Source of the DNA: Burkholderiales bacterium
GTDB lineage: Bacteria > Pseudomonadota > Gammaproteobacteria > Burkholderiales > SG8-39
DNA: 10,298 bases
Reading direction: 5' to 3'
Assembly: GCA_016649475.1 (NCBI GenBank)
Contig: JAENXP010000034.1
Coordinates: 1-10,298 of the forward strand
Shown: one piece after another, positions 1-6,997 of the stretch
Layout: every line of letters starts with the position of its first letter
Position numbering within the stretch: the first letter of the stretch is position 1
Notes under the pieces: model-generated
The model's database searches: none
The model's input: only the letters and a program-made list of their open reading frames with translations
Told to the model about the DNA's origin: nothing
Position numbers and translations under genes: made by a program

Positions 1-138
<138 letters not shown>

Positions 139-190
139 CCGCCGCTGGCTCAGACAGGAAGACCCCAAGGCAGCCCCGAGGATATTGAGC

Positions 191-985
191 ATGCACCCAT
201 TCAACTATCAAAATCCGAAAAGCGTAGCCGAAGCTGCCGCGGCGCTGGCCAAAGGCGGCGACGTCAAGCTGCTCGCCGGCGGCCAGAGCCTGATCGCGGC
301 GATGAAGCTGCGCTTGTCTGCGCCCACCGACCCGATCGACCTCGGCGGCATCGGGGAACTAACGGGCATCCGCGCCGATGGCGCCGGCCTCACCATCGGC
401 GCCATGACGCGGCACGCCGAAGTGGCCGGATCCAAGGAGGTGCAGGCAAAGATTCCGGCTCTGGCCAGCCTCGCCGGCAGCATCGGCGACCGCATGGTGC
501 GCAATATGGGCACGATCGGCGGTTCGCTCGCGCACAACGACCCGGTGGCCGATTATCCGGCCGCGGTGTTGGGCCTGAACGCCACCGTCAACACCAACAA
601 GCGCAGGATCGCCGCGGATGATTTCTTCAAGGGCATGTTCGAAACTGCACTGCAACCGGGCGAGATCATCGTATCGGTGAGCTTTCCCGTGCCCCGGCGC
701 GCTGCCTACGCCAAATTCAAAAACCCGGCCTCGCGCTACGCCATCGTCGGCGTGATGGCTGCGGCAACCGCGGGTGGCGTGCGTGTGGCGGTCACCGGCG
801 CCGCATCCTGCGTGTTTCGCGTCGCCGCAATGGAAAAAGCGCTAAGCGGGAACTGGTCGCCCGACGCGCTTGCCGGCATCAGCGTACCGGTGGGTGAACT
901 CAATTCGGATATGCACGCCAGCGCCGAGTACCGCGCGCACCTGGTGGTGGTGATGGCGCGCCGCGCGGTGGAGGCGGCGAAGTAG
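191..985 (+). CDS. FAD-binding medium subunit of a CO-dehydrogenase/xanthine-oxidase-family hydroxylase (CoxM-like)
   Basis: 264 residues, the normal size for CoxM-type subunits. The FAD_binding_5 domain fills about residues 1-165, with the two FAD-contact motifs visible: AGGQSL at residues 29-34 and TIGGSLAHNDP at about 108-118. The CO_deh_flav_C-like domain makes up the rest. It should accept electrons from the [2Fe-2S] subunit encoded just upstream and pass them to the final acceptor. I chose ATG at 191 because GAGG at 178-181 sits nine bases before it and the protein then begins in the usual way (MHPFNY). A TTG at 185 adds two residues but is only three bases from GAGG. The large molybdopterin subunit is not in the window; it may lie upstream of base 1. 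The name coxM is not assigned because many paralogues with other substrates share this architecture. Confidence 0.93.
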   Translation: MHPFNYQNPKSVAEAAAALAKGGDVKLLAGGQSLIAAMKLRLSAPTDPIDLGGIGELTGIRADGAGLTIGAMTRHAEVAGSKEVQAKIPALASLAGSIGDRMVRNMGTIGGSLAHNDPVADYPAAVLGLNATVNTNKRRIAADDFFKGMFETALQPGEIIVSVSFPVPRRAAYAKFKNPASRYAIVGVMAAATAGGVRVAVTGAASCVFRVAAMEKALSGNWSPDALAGISVPVGELNSDMHASAEYRAHLVVVMARRAVEAAK

Positions 986-993
986 CAGGGTCG

Positions 994-1015
994 GACCGGC
1001 GTGCCCCGAACGGTC
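994..1015 (+). terminator. weak inverted repeat after the FAD-subunit gene
   Basis: GACCG (994-998) and CGGTC (1011-1015) can pair around a 12-base loop, nine bases after the stop codon at 985 and inside the short gap between two convergent genes. There is no T-run, so this is a weak candidate for an intrinsic terminator. Confidence 0.25.
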
Positions 1016-1042
1016 GGCAAGCAGGAAATCAGGCGATCGAAT

Positions 1043-1267
1043 TCAGTCTTCCAGCGGACGGATGCGGGCGATCATTTCATTCCACGCCGTAACGGCTTCG
1101 GCGATGGCGGTCGCCTCGTCCTTGCCTTCCGCCGCAATTGCGGGGCCGAGCTGCCCGCAAACGGGACAGATCATTCGGTAGACGATTTCATCACGCCCAT
1201 CCGCCAGGCGGCGGGTGCCGCGACGCACATCGGCTTCGGCGCCACAGGTGCAAAGTCTCTTGCGCAT
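1043..1267 (-). CDS. Lar-like small zinc-ribbon protein
   Basis: 74 residues. Two Cys pairs are visible, C6-T-C8 and C34-P-V-C37, followed by GQLGP and, near the end, the AIAEAVTAWNEMI stretch. The order Cys pair, charged linker, second CPxCGxxGP knuckle and terminal A-x-x-A-W-N is that of the Lar family, named after the restriction-alleviation protein of the Rac prophage, and of related phage and chromosomal zinc ribbons. The first knuckle here is C-x-C instead of CPxCG, so metal binding may be atypical. No phage genes flank it. No Shine-Dalgarno sequence precedes the ATG at 1267; a TATACT hexamer lies five bases upstream (see the promoter entry). It faces the FAD-subunit gene convergently, with the stop codons 57 bases apart. 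The family assignment is by motif only; an anti-restriction role is not implied. Confidence 0.7.
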   Translation of the reverse strand: MRKRLCTCGAEADVRRGTRRLADGRDEIVYRMICPVCGQLGPAIAAEGKDEATAIAEAVTAWNEMIARIRPLED

Positions 1268-1272
1268 GATTC

Positions 1273-1278
1273 AGTATA
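1273..1278 (-). promoter_or_regulatory. candidate -10 element (TATACT) for leaderless transcription of the Lar-like gene
   Basis: Read on the minus strand, TATACT ends five bases before the ATG at 1267. A sigma-70 transcript would then start at or within a base or so of the initiation codon. This fits the lack of any ribosome-binding site. A good -35 (TTGACA-like) hexamer is not seen at 16-18 bases spacing, which lowers confidence. Confidence 0.35.
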
Positions 1279-1319
1279 CGTGATGTGCATGCGGATAACA
1301 TTTCACAGTGTGCAGAACC

Positions 1320-1348
1320 GGGTTGATCCGGTGTAGCCCGATCAACCC
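1320..1348 (-). terminator. perfect 9-bp inverted repeat between the DUF2062 and Lar-like genes
   Basis: GGGTTGATC (1320-1328) and GATCAACCC (1340-1348) form a perfect nine-base stem around an 11-base loop. It lies about 73 bases beyond the stop codon of the DUF2062 gene and about 50 bases upstream of the Lar-like start, on the strand of both. It could end transcription of the upstream gene or be a regulator-binding operator for the downstream one. There is no T-run on either side, so the terminator label is tentative. Confidence 0.4.
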
Positions 1349-1421
1349 CGCAGCATGACGAACCGATTCAATGGATGGCCTGTTTCGTCGACGATAACAT
1401 CGTTCCGATGGGGTTGGACCG

Positions 1422-1880
1422 CTAACCCAAGGCGCGGGCCCGCGCGCGCCGCGTCGCGAGGTGCCAGGCGATGGCGAGGCGCCAGGCGATCTGCACGCCG
1501 AAATAGGCGATGGCCGCACCCCCGAGGGCAAAGAGCGCAAGGCCAAGCAGAAGCGGCTCACCCATCGCACCGATCTCCGCCAGCCAGCCGGCACCGTCAG
1601 CAAGCTTGGGCAGCGCTGTTGCTTCGCCGAGTATCGCCGAGCCGGCGTGATACGCGGCCAAAAGGATGGCCGGCGTCGTCAGCGGGTTCGAGACGAACGT
1701 CGCGAGCACTGCGGCTGGCAGGTTGGCCCGCAGCCCGATTGCCGCGACACCAGCGACGAGCGCCTGCCCGATCGGCACCAGCATTCCAAAGAACATGCCG
1801 ATCGCAAGCCCTTTGGCGATGGCATTGCGGTTCAGGTGCCACAGCCAGGGGCGATCGAGCAGCGGTCCCATCCAGCGCAA
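1422..1880 (-). CDS. DUF2062 family inner-membrane protein
   Basis: From TTG at 1880 this gives 152 residues. The core is typical of DUF2062: WLWHLNRNAIAKGLAIG, then a glycine-rich membrane segment ending at PIGQ, a second helix beginning LRANLP, the SNPLTTPAI motif, and a third hydrophobic helix near residues 107-130, with an Arg-rich cytoplasmic tail. The function of the family is not established; it is a small membrane protein. The start is uncertain. In-frame codons upstream of 1880 read RRWLPDPASLRAHRG, which resembles the N-termini of full-length family members. No ATG, GTG or TTG lies between 1880 and the in-frame stop at 2103-2105. A CTG at 1947-1949, preceded by GAGGCGGGGG, would give 175 residues, close to the family's usual length. 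The coordinates given use the first canonical start and may be short. Confidence 0.82.
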   Translation of the reverse strand: MRWMGPLLDRPWLWHLNRNAIAKGLAIGMFFGMLVPIGQALVAGVAAIGLRANLPAAVLATFVSNPLTTPAILLAAYHAGSAILGEATALPKLADGAGWLAEIGAMGEPLLLGLALFALGGAAIAYFGVQIAWRLAIAWHLATRRARARALG

Positions 1881-1962
1881 ACCGCGATGGGCGCGCAGTG
1901 ACGCCGGATCGGGGAGCCAGCGACGTGCAAAGTGACGAACCGTGGCCAGGCGAGCCCCCGCC

Positions 1963-2121
1963 TCAGTATTCGAACGTGCGCCGGCGCGGCGTCCGGATGG
2001 GGAGTCGCCGCGGCGAGCGCGCCTCGCAGCGCACGGGAACGCTCGGCCCCAAAAGACGTACGGTGCCGAGGACCAGTACGCGCGCAGTAATCCACAGCCA
2101 AATCATCATGCTCGTTCTCAT
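1963..2121 (-). CDS. possible 52-residue membrane-anchored ORF coupled to the TerB-like gene
   Basis: The ATG at 2121 comes four bases after the TAA (2126-2128) of the TerB-like gene, an arrangement that permits translational coupling. The product starts with a hydrophobic segment (MMIWLWITARVLVLGTVRLL, about residues 5-24) and ends in an Arg/Pro-rich tail. Its TGA stop at 1963-1965 is part of a GAGG sequence that could serve as ribosome-binding site for the next gene. I recognise no family. The Arg-rich tail could equally come from reading GC-rich DNA out of frame, and the in-frame DNA could be leader sequence. I regard it as possible, not established. Confidence 0.25.
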   Translation of the reverse strand: MRTSMMIWLWITARVLVLGTVRLLGPSVPVRCEARSPRRLPIRTPRRRTFEY

Positions 2122-2125
2122 TCGG

Positions 2126-2587
2126 TTACGCCGTGACGGCAGCCGGGCTGTACACCGCGCGCGAGCGCGCAAGCGGGATCTTCATCTCGCGCTCGAGTAT
2201 TTGCGGCGTCACGTTCCAGCGCTCCCACACGCGCTGCACGAAATCTCGCTCCTCGACTTGTGTGCCGTCGATTTCGGCAAGGTAGAGCAGCATTGCCGCG
2301 ACTACGAGCTGGGTGGTGCGGTCATCAATCGCGTCGAGCTCCGCGTCCAATCGCCCGGCACCTGCACGGCGCCCGGCCGCCATGGCACCCAGCCGCGCGC
2401 CGAGGTAACGCGAGAGCACCTCCATGAAGCGCCCGCGCTCGATACCGAGTACCTGCAGCGCGCCAGCGCCGTCGAGGAACTCTATCTCGCGCCAGTCGAG
2501 TCGCCCGTCCTGGGCGATCAACGCGGCGATCACGTGCGCGGCGGCTTCCGGGCTGTTACGGCCATAGGTTCTGCTGGTTTTGGTCAT
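2126..2587 (-). CDS. TerB-like (tellurite-resistance-TerB domain) protein
   Basis: 153 residues, with no signal peptide or membrane helix, so cytoplasmic. The N-terminal half (SPEAAAHVIAALIAQDGRL, then EIEFLDGAGALQVLGI) has the helix pattern and acidic D-G-x-L/E-x-E signature of the TerB/DjlA-like all-helical fold. The second half (LLYLAEIDGTQVEERDFV) repeats the same D-G-x-(x)-x-x-E theme, as expected for the two-fold internal repeat of TerB, where acidic residues can bind metal. The start ATG at 2587 has AAAAGGAGA a few bases upstream. Free-standing TerB-domain proteins are common in Proteobacteria and do not imply tellurite resistance; no terC, terD or terZ neighbours are present. It is separated by 298 bases from the eRF1-like gene upstream, and an AT-rich patch in that gap may be its promoter. 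Confidence 0.75.
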   Translation of the reverse strand: MTKTSRTYGRNSPEAAAHVIAALIAQDGRLDWREIEFLDGAGALQVLGIERGRFMEVLSRYLGARLGAMAAGRRAGAGRLDAELDAIDDRTTQLVVAAMLLYLAEIDGTQVEERDFVQRVWERWNVTPQILEREMKIPLARSRAVYSPAAVTA

Positions 2588-2650
2588 GTCCGGTTCTCTC
2601 CTTTTGGGTCATTGCACTGTGACACCGAGTGTAGGGACTCCGTCACTTCG

Positions 2651-2697
2651 TGTAAAATCGAATTATCTAAATTATTAGATCGAATAAAACGAATGGT
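2651..2697 (-). promoter_or_regulatory. AT-rich patch with palindrome upstream of the TerB-like gene
   Basis: In otherwise GC-rich DNA, about 45 bases are strongly AT-rich. They contain ATCTAA (2665-2670) and TTAGAT (2675-2680), a perfect six-base inverted repeat around ATTA. On the minus strand, GATAAT (five of six matches to TATAAT) overlaps the palindrome; no convincing -35 is seen. It lies 64-110 bases before the ATG at 2587. The most likely reading is promoter plus operator of the TerB-like gene. The remainder of 2588-2885 shows only a CAGGCGCCTG palindrome (2713-2722) and a small hairpin, GCAACC/GGTTGC (2724-2742), which may end the upstream gene's transcript. Confidence 0.4.
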
Positions 2698-2885
2698 TGC
2701 GGCGATCAAATTCAGGCGCCTGCGCAACCTCCGGCGGGTTGCCTGGCGCAACGCCGAGGCCGGCGCGAGAGTCGGCAATGGTAAAGTCCACCGACACAGC
2801 ATCTCCGGACTGGTAGAGCCATTTGCCGAATGCGATGGGCAGGGTCGCGCCCCGTCATCATTCGTGGACGGCAAGCGGTTCCCTG

Positions 2886-4022
2886 TCAATAGCGCAGCAG
2901 GCAGCCGACGCCGCCCAAGGCCACCAGCGGGTCGCAATGCTCCACTACCTCGATCGGGCAATCCTGCTGTCCCGCCAGCCTAACCAGCTCTGCCGCAACA
3001 TCGATGGGTCGCACCGCATTTTTGCCGCACTCCGGGCAAGCAATAGGCGTGTCGTGTTCGATGCCGACCGTGCAGCAAGCGGAACAGCGCCAGCCAGGCT
3101 CGGGCAGTAGATTCTGGGTCAGAAGGAGAGTGTCCGCCCGTCTTTCACGTAGCGCGTCCAGGCAGGCTGTCGCGCCCGCCACTGCCCGCCCCTGTGTACG
3201 TATGCCCTGTACGAACCGCGCCGCAACCGCCTGCGAATCCCGCTCCTCCCACTCGACAAACGCCGACAGTGTGGCGGTCACGACACCCTCCTGCGCGTCG
3301 CGGCCCGCCGCCGGAATGGTGTCAACCAATTTGGACGCAACGGATTTGGGCAGCGCGCGCCGTATCTCTCCAGTTAGGCGCGGGTCACCCGCCAGGATAA
3401 GGTGCGTATGTCCGCCCGCCGCCATGAGGCGATCGAGCAACTCGATCTGCTCCTTGAGAAAGCGTGAGGTGCGCTCGCGGCGGTGGCTTTCGTAGTGCGC
3501 TTTGGTCCACTCCCGGCCTACCCGCTCGCGCAGTTCAGGCTGTGTCGTCCAGGCATGAACGGCGGCCGCGCCCAGGTTGACCTCGAGGATCCGCACCCTG
3601 GCCCGGGTCGCCACCAGCACAACGTAGCGGTGATAAGTATCCTTCAGCGCCATGAGGTGAAACAGGTTGGGCGTCGCACAGACCGAGATCCAGTCCGGCA
3701 GCGGCGCGGCGAACTGCATCGGCAGGAAGAAGGCACCACCACGGAACTGGCGGCTGAACAAAGCCACCCCCTTCGCGCCGGGCCGCAACTTCTGCGCCAG
3801 GTAAGCCTCGATCTGGTGCATTGCAGTGTCGAAGTCGACGCGCGCGTCGCCCTCCAGGGTACTGCGCAGGGCCGAAATGCGGTCTTCGAGTACCTTGCGG
3901 TAGCCGGTTTCACCCTGTTCCAGGTTGAGATAACAACTCACGAAGAGCGCGTCCGTTTCGTCGACGCAGGCGAGCACGGCGATGTGGCGTCGAAGTACAT
4001 CGAGCGTGGTCAGCGTTTCCAT
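2886..4022 (-). CDS. bacterial eRF1-like (baeRF-type) protein with C-terminal zinc ribbon
   Basis: 378 residues from ATG at 4022, which is preceded by ACAGGAGTACCGG, a good ribosome-binding site; a start at 4085 would add 21 residues with no such site. The protein shows the three-part layout of bacterial relatives of eukaryotic/archaeal release factor eRF1. There is an N-terminal alpha/beta region. A middle RNase-H-like region follows (YHRYVVLVATRARVRILEV, about 130-150), with a charged helical insert AHYESHRRERTSRFL. The eRF1 domain-3-like region contains LILAGDPRLTGEIRRALP and ends with the characteristic VVEHCDPLVALGGVGCLLRY. A zinc ribbon (C313, C316, C329, C332) is inserted before the last strand. 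The GGQ peptide-release motif of true eRF1 is absent, so a role in ribosome rescue or binding, not normal termination, is the likely family function. No membrane segment is present. It lies 220 bases downstream of the NfeD-FloA unit. Confidence 0.8.
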   Translation of the reverse strand: METLTTLDVLRRHIAVLACVDETDALFVSCYLNLEQGETGYRKVLEDRISALRSTLEGDARVDFDTAMHQIEAYLAQKLRPGAKGVALFSRQFRGGAFFLPMQFAAPLPDWISVCATPNLFHLMALKDTYHRYVVLVATRARVRILEVNLGAAAVHAWTTQPELRERVGREWTKAHYESHRRERTSRFLKEQIELLDRLMAAGGHTHLILAGDPRLTGEIRRALPKSVASKLVDTIPAAGRDAQEGVVTATLSAFVEWEERDSQAVAARFVQGIRTQGRAVAGATACLDALRERRADTLLLTQNLLPEPGWRCSACCTVGIEHDTPIACPECGKNAVRPIDVAAELVRLAGQQDCPIEVVEHCDPLVALGGVGCLLRY

Positions 4023-4156
4023 CCGGTACTCCTGTCGGGTTGAGGGAAGTTGGTAGGGCAGGGAAGATTGCGACTTTTCCGGCACTGGTCTGACAATCAG
4101 CGCCGCAGCAAGAAGTCAAGGAATCGACGGAGTGCATCTCGCCTTGAACGAGGGGC

Positions 4157-4174
4157 CGGGAACGGTATTTCCCG
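4157..4174 (-). terminator. candidate hairpin after the nfeD-floA unit
   Basis: CGGGAA (4157-4162) and TTCCCG (4169-4174) form a perfect six-base stem with a six-base loop, about 69 bases beyond the stop codon of the last gene of the NfeD-FloA unit. The minus-strand downstream side lacks a T-run. The surrounding 220-base gap (4023-4242) also holds a TTGACT hexamer that could be a -35 for the eRF1-like gene, but no clear -10 accompanies it. Confidence 0.35.
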
Positions 4175-4242
4175 CTGCACACCTCGATGAAGACGACCAG
4201 ATGCGGTGCATGTGAAGAAGGCGCGCCCTCCGTCATGGGCAA

Positions 4243-4620
4243 CTAGCGGACGTCGTGGGGCTCGAAAGCGCGGCAAGGCCCCAGTATCGACGCGATGACG
4301 ACCGCGTTCTGCACCTCGCGCCTGTTTCCCATCAGCGATCTCCTGGAAAAACGGCGTCGTGCCGGCGCAGCGGCAGGGGCAGCTTTCGGCGCCTCGGTTC
4401 TACCGAAATGCCCTGCGGCGAGTTTGGACACCGACGGCGGCGCCGCCGCGGTCTCGGTCGCTGCCTCGTAGGTTCGCGCAACAAACTCCTCCGGCATGGG
4501 ATCCTGCGGCTCTTCCTGCTCCTGCTGCACCTTCTGTCCCAATTTCTTCATCATGAATTGGAACAGCATGATTGCGGCGAAGATCAGGACGTAGATCAGT
4601 TCCGGGGGAAAACTTTTCAT
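4243..4620 (-). CDS. conserved single-pass membrane protein of the FloA operon
   Basis: 125 residues. One hydrophobic helix near the N-terminus (about residues 6-24, ELIYVLIFAAIMLFQFMM) is followed by a basic patch, a Glu/Pro-rich then Ala/Pro-rich linker, and a C-terminal motif RRSLMGNRREVQNAVVIASI-LGPCRAFEP. The conserved-looking ends joined by a low-complexity linker suggest a membrane-anchored peptide that uses its tail to contact a partner. The ATG lies 11 bases after the FloA stop, with TGAGGCGG (including that stop codon) as ribosome-binding site, so it is translated from the same mRNA. I recall small proteins with this tail next to flotillin genes in beta-proteobacteria, but know no assigned function. 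A role as a FloA partner is inference from the operon. Confidence 0.8.
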   Translation of the reverse strand: MKSFPPELIYVLIFAAIMLFQFMMKKLGQKVQQEQEEPQDPMPEEFVARTYEAATETAAAPPSVSKLAAGHFGRTEAPKAAPAAAPARRRFSRRSLMGNRREVQNAVVIASILGPCRAFEPHDVR

Positions 4621-4631
4621 GATCGTCCGCC

Positions 4632-5612
4632 TCAGGTCCTTGGGGTTGCAGCGGGGTCATCCCCGGTACCGGCGATTTCGTCGCGCATCGCGGTATCGGC
4701 CTGCAAATTCTTCATGCGGTAATAGTCCATGATGCCCATATTGCCCTGGCGGAAGGCTTCGGCCATGGCGCGCGGCACTTCGGCCTCGGCTTCCACCACC
4801 CGCGCGCGCATCTCCTGCTCCAGGGCAACGGCCATGGCGCGGCGCTCCTCGGCCTTGGCCTGGGCAATCTGCTTGTCGGCGTTGGCCTGGTCGATCTGCA
4901 GCTTGGCGCCGATGTTCTGGCCGACGTCGACGTCGGCGATGTCGATGGACAGAATCTCGTAGGCGGTTCCTGCGTCCAGACCTTTGGAGAGGATGTGCTT
5001 GGAGATGTGGTCCGGATTTTCGAGCACGTTCTTGTGGGTCGTGGCGGAACCGATGGTGCTCACCATGCCTTCGCCGACGCGCGCGATAATGGTCTCTTCG
5101 CCCGCGCCGCCCACCAGCCGGTCGATGTTGGTACGCACGGTCACGCGGCAAACGGCAATGAGCTGGATGCCGTCCTTGGCCACGGCCGCGATCTTCGGCG
5201 TCTCGATCACCTTGGGCAGGACCGACATCTGCACCGCCTCGAGCACGTTGCGACCGGCGAGATCAATGGCCGCGGCGCGCTTGAAGGGCAGGGCGATGTT
5301 GGCCTTGTCGGCCGAAATCATGGCATTGACGACTCTGCCCACGTTGCCGCCTGCGAGAAAGTGCGCTTCCAGGTCGTTGATGGAAATGTCGAGACCGGCT
5401 TTCACCGCGCTGATCCGCCCTGTCACGATGGTCGTAGGCGGAACCCGGCGCAGGCGCATGCCGATCAGGGTGAACAATCCGACGTAGGCTCCGGAAGCCC
5501 AGGCCGCAATCCAGAGCGGGATCGGGACCAGGTACAAGATAAACGCCAGTCCCACCACCACCAATATGAGCAAGCCGAAGCCCCCGGTCACGCCAGTTTC
5601 GATTCCAGTCAT
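4632..5612 (-). CDS. floA: flotillin-like protein FloA
   Basis: 326 residues, normal for FloA (YqfA) and shorter than eukaryotic flotillins. An N-terminal hydrophobic region (about 10-52, including [14 protein letters not shown]) forms a membrane hairpin. A PHB/SPFH domain follows ([24 protein letters not shown] start at about 66, [19 protein letters not shown], and a run through [20 protein letters not shown]). The tail is an Ala/Glu-rich coiled coil ([20 protein letters not shown]) with the FloA-specific ending [20 protein letters not shown]. FloA oligomerises in membrane microdomains and influences membrane fluidity and the activity of resident protein complexes. ATG at 5612 overlaps the NfeD stop (ATGA), and AAAGGAG lies seven bases before it. 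The NfeD-FloA pairing is a well-known conserved arrangement. Confidence 0.96.
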   Translation of the reverse strand: MTGIETGVTGGFGLLILVVVGLAFILYLVPIPLWIAAWASGAYVGLFTLIGMRLRRVPPTTIVTGRISAVKAGLDISINDLEAHFLAGGNVGRVVNAMISADKANIALPFKRAAAIDLAGRNVLEAVQMSVLPKVIETPKIAAVAKDGIQLIAVCRVTVRTNIDRLVGGAGEETIIARVGEGMVSTIGSATTHKNVLENPDHISKHILSKGLDAGTAYEILSIDIADVDVGQNIGAKLQIDQANADKQIAQAKAEERRAMAVALEQEMRARVVEAEAEVPRAMAEAFRQGNMGIMDYYRMKNLQADTAMRDEIAGTGDDPAATPRT

Positions 5613-6997
5613 TCGTCACTCCTTTCGGTTGTGATGCGCGGTATTCGCCGCACGACGATTCGGTTGCCCTCCACGCGCGTCACCTCGACGGCCTGGCCGG
5701 GTTCGATCAAATCTCCCTCGGACACGACATCGACGCGTTCGCCTTCGATCTCGGCGATGCCTGCCGGCCGCAGCGGTGACGATGCCTGTCCTTTCTTTCC
5801 CAGCCAACGCAGGTCGCTGTCCGGCGCCGAGCCGTGCGCGTGACCCGCGCCGAGATCGGTTTCCAGCACCAACTGTCGCCCGAAAGGCCGGCGCGGCAGG
5901 AAACGCAGCAACACCAGGCTTGCGATCAATGCTGCCAGCAGGGCAAATACGACCCGACCCGCCGCCTGGAGGACAACCTCCGACGTGTCCCCGGCCCCGA
6001 CCATGCTCAGGACAAGGCCGGCGAGGATGGCGACGATTCCCAGCACTCCGGCAACCCCAAAACCCGGTATGACCAGGATCTCCAGCGCGAGGAGCATGAC
6101 ACCGCCCAGCGCCAGCAGCAGTTCCTCCCAGCCGACCAATTGCACCAGCCAATGGCCCCAAAAGAAAAGCGCAAGACTCGCCATACCCAGGCCGCCCGCG
6201 ACGCCGAAGCCGGGCGTCCAGACCTCCACGATGATCCCGAGCATGCCGAGGCTGATCAGCAGGGAACTGACCACTGGATTCGTCAGCCAGCGCACCAATT
6301 TCTCCGCCCAGTTGGGCGACTGCCGTCTCAGCTCCGCATTTTCAAGCCCCAGCTGCTGCAGCGCGCTTTCCATGGTGTCGGCGCGGAAATCGATGAGCTT
6401 GTGCTTCAGCGCTTCCTCGGTCGTCAGCGTGAGCAGCTTGCCTTTTTCGATTACGCCGTCTATCGCCACGTCCGCGTCCACCATCGCCTCGGCCAGCCGC
6501 GGCGGGCGCTTGCGGCTCTCGGCAGTGGCGCGAAATTCTTTCCGGACGTAGGAAACCGTTTTCTCCGTCACGGGTTGTGCCGCCTCGCCGGACTGACCCA
6601 TCAGCAGCGGCGTTGCCGCCCCTATGGTACCGCCACCGGCCATGACCAGGTTCTCGGCGGCGAGGCCGATCAGCGCCCCGGCCGAGATGGCGCGCCTGTT
6701 GACATAGGCAACCGTGCGCACCTTGGAATTCAGCAGCGCGTCGCGGATCTGCACCGCCGCATCCACGCGCCCGCCGAAGGTGTTGATTTCGAGAACGACT
6801 GCTGCCGCGCCCGCCAGCGTCGCTTCGTCGAGAACGCGCTGTACAAAGGGCGCCAGCCCGAGGTCGATCATGCCTTCTATCGGCACGACATAGACTGCGG
6901 GCCGTTTCTCCTGCGCCTGGACCGAAGCGAGCGATGCCAGCAACGCAAAGGCGACAAAGGACAGTCTCCCGAGCCAGTTCGTCATGCTTCGTGGCAT
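5609..6997 (-). CDS. nfeD: NfeD family membrane-bound ClpP-class serine protease (long form)
   Basis: 462 residues in three parts. A signal peptide (about 1-28, ending SVQA) precedes a ClpP-fold protease domain (about 33-235), with NTFGGRVD at 72-79, the nucleophile in AISAGAL (Ser105) and a Lys at 146 (EKTVSYVRK). The 41-residue spacing is the same as the Ser97/Lys138 dyad described for the archaeal homologue PH1510. Next comes a multi-helix membrane region (about 240-380), then a C-terminal OB-fold NfeD domain ([20 protein letters not shown] to RIVVRRI). The family is thought to cleave membrane substrates and to work with the flotillin/stomatin encoded beside it. ATG at 6997 is preceded by AAGGGGAG at short spacing; ATG at 6985 is an alternative. 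It is the first gene of the unit; the 3' end overlaps floA by four bases. Both catalytic residues are intact. Confidence 0.95.
   Translation of the reverse strand: MPRSMTNWLGRLSFVAFALLASLASVQAQEKRPAVYVVPIEGMIDLGLAPFVQRVLDEATLAGAAAVVLEINTFGGRVDAAVQIRDALLNSKVRTVAYVNRRAISAGALIGLAAENLVMAGGGTIGAATPLLMGQSGEAAQPVTEKTVSYVRKEFRATAESRKRPPRLAEAMVDADVAIDGVIEKGKLLTLTTEEALKHKLIDFRADTMESALQQLGLENAELRRQSPNWAEKLVRWLTNPVVSSLLISLGMLGIIVEVWTPGFGVAGGLGMASLALFFWGHWLVQLVGWEELLLALGGVMLLALEILVIPGFGVAGVLGIVAILAGLVLSMVGAGDTSEVVLQAAGRVVFALLAALIASLVLLRFLPRRPFGRQLVLETDLGAGHAHGSAPDSDLRWLGKKGQASSPLRPAGIAEIEGERVDVVSEGDLIEPGQAVEVTRVEGNRIVVRRIPRITTERSDE

Noticed and set aside
1355..2983. A 542-codon open frame on the plus strand
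   Set aside because: It runs antisense to the DUF2062, TerB-like and part of the eRF1-like genes, has an Arg/Pro/Ala-rich product without domains, and reflects the lack of stops in GC-rich DNA.
3910..4242. A 110-codon minus-strand frame between the membrane protein and the eRF1-like gene
   Set aside because: It overlaps the first 113 bases of the eRF1-like gene out of frame, has no ribosome-binding site and no recognisable domain.
4995..5843. A 282-codon open frame on the plus strand
   Set aside because: It is antisense to floA and the end of nfeD; the His/Asp/Arg-rich product is a shadow of those genes.
1043..6997. The whole minus-strand run as one dedicated defence or stress island
   Set aside because: Gaps of 154-298 bases separate the later genes, likely promoters and hairpins interrupt them, and the families are housekeeping-type; no toxin, nuclease or mobile-element gene supports a defence island.
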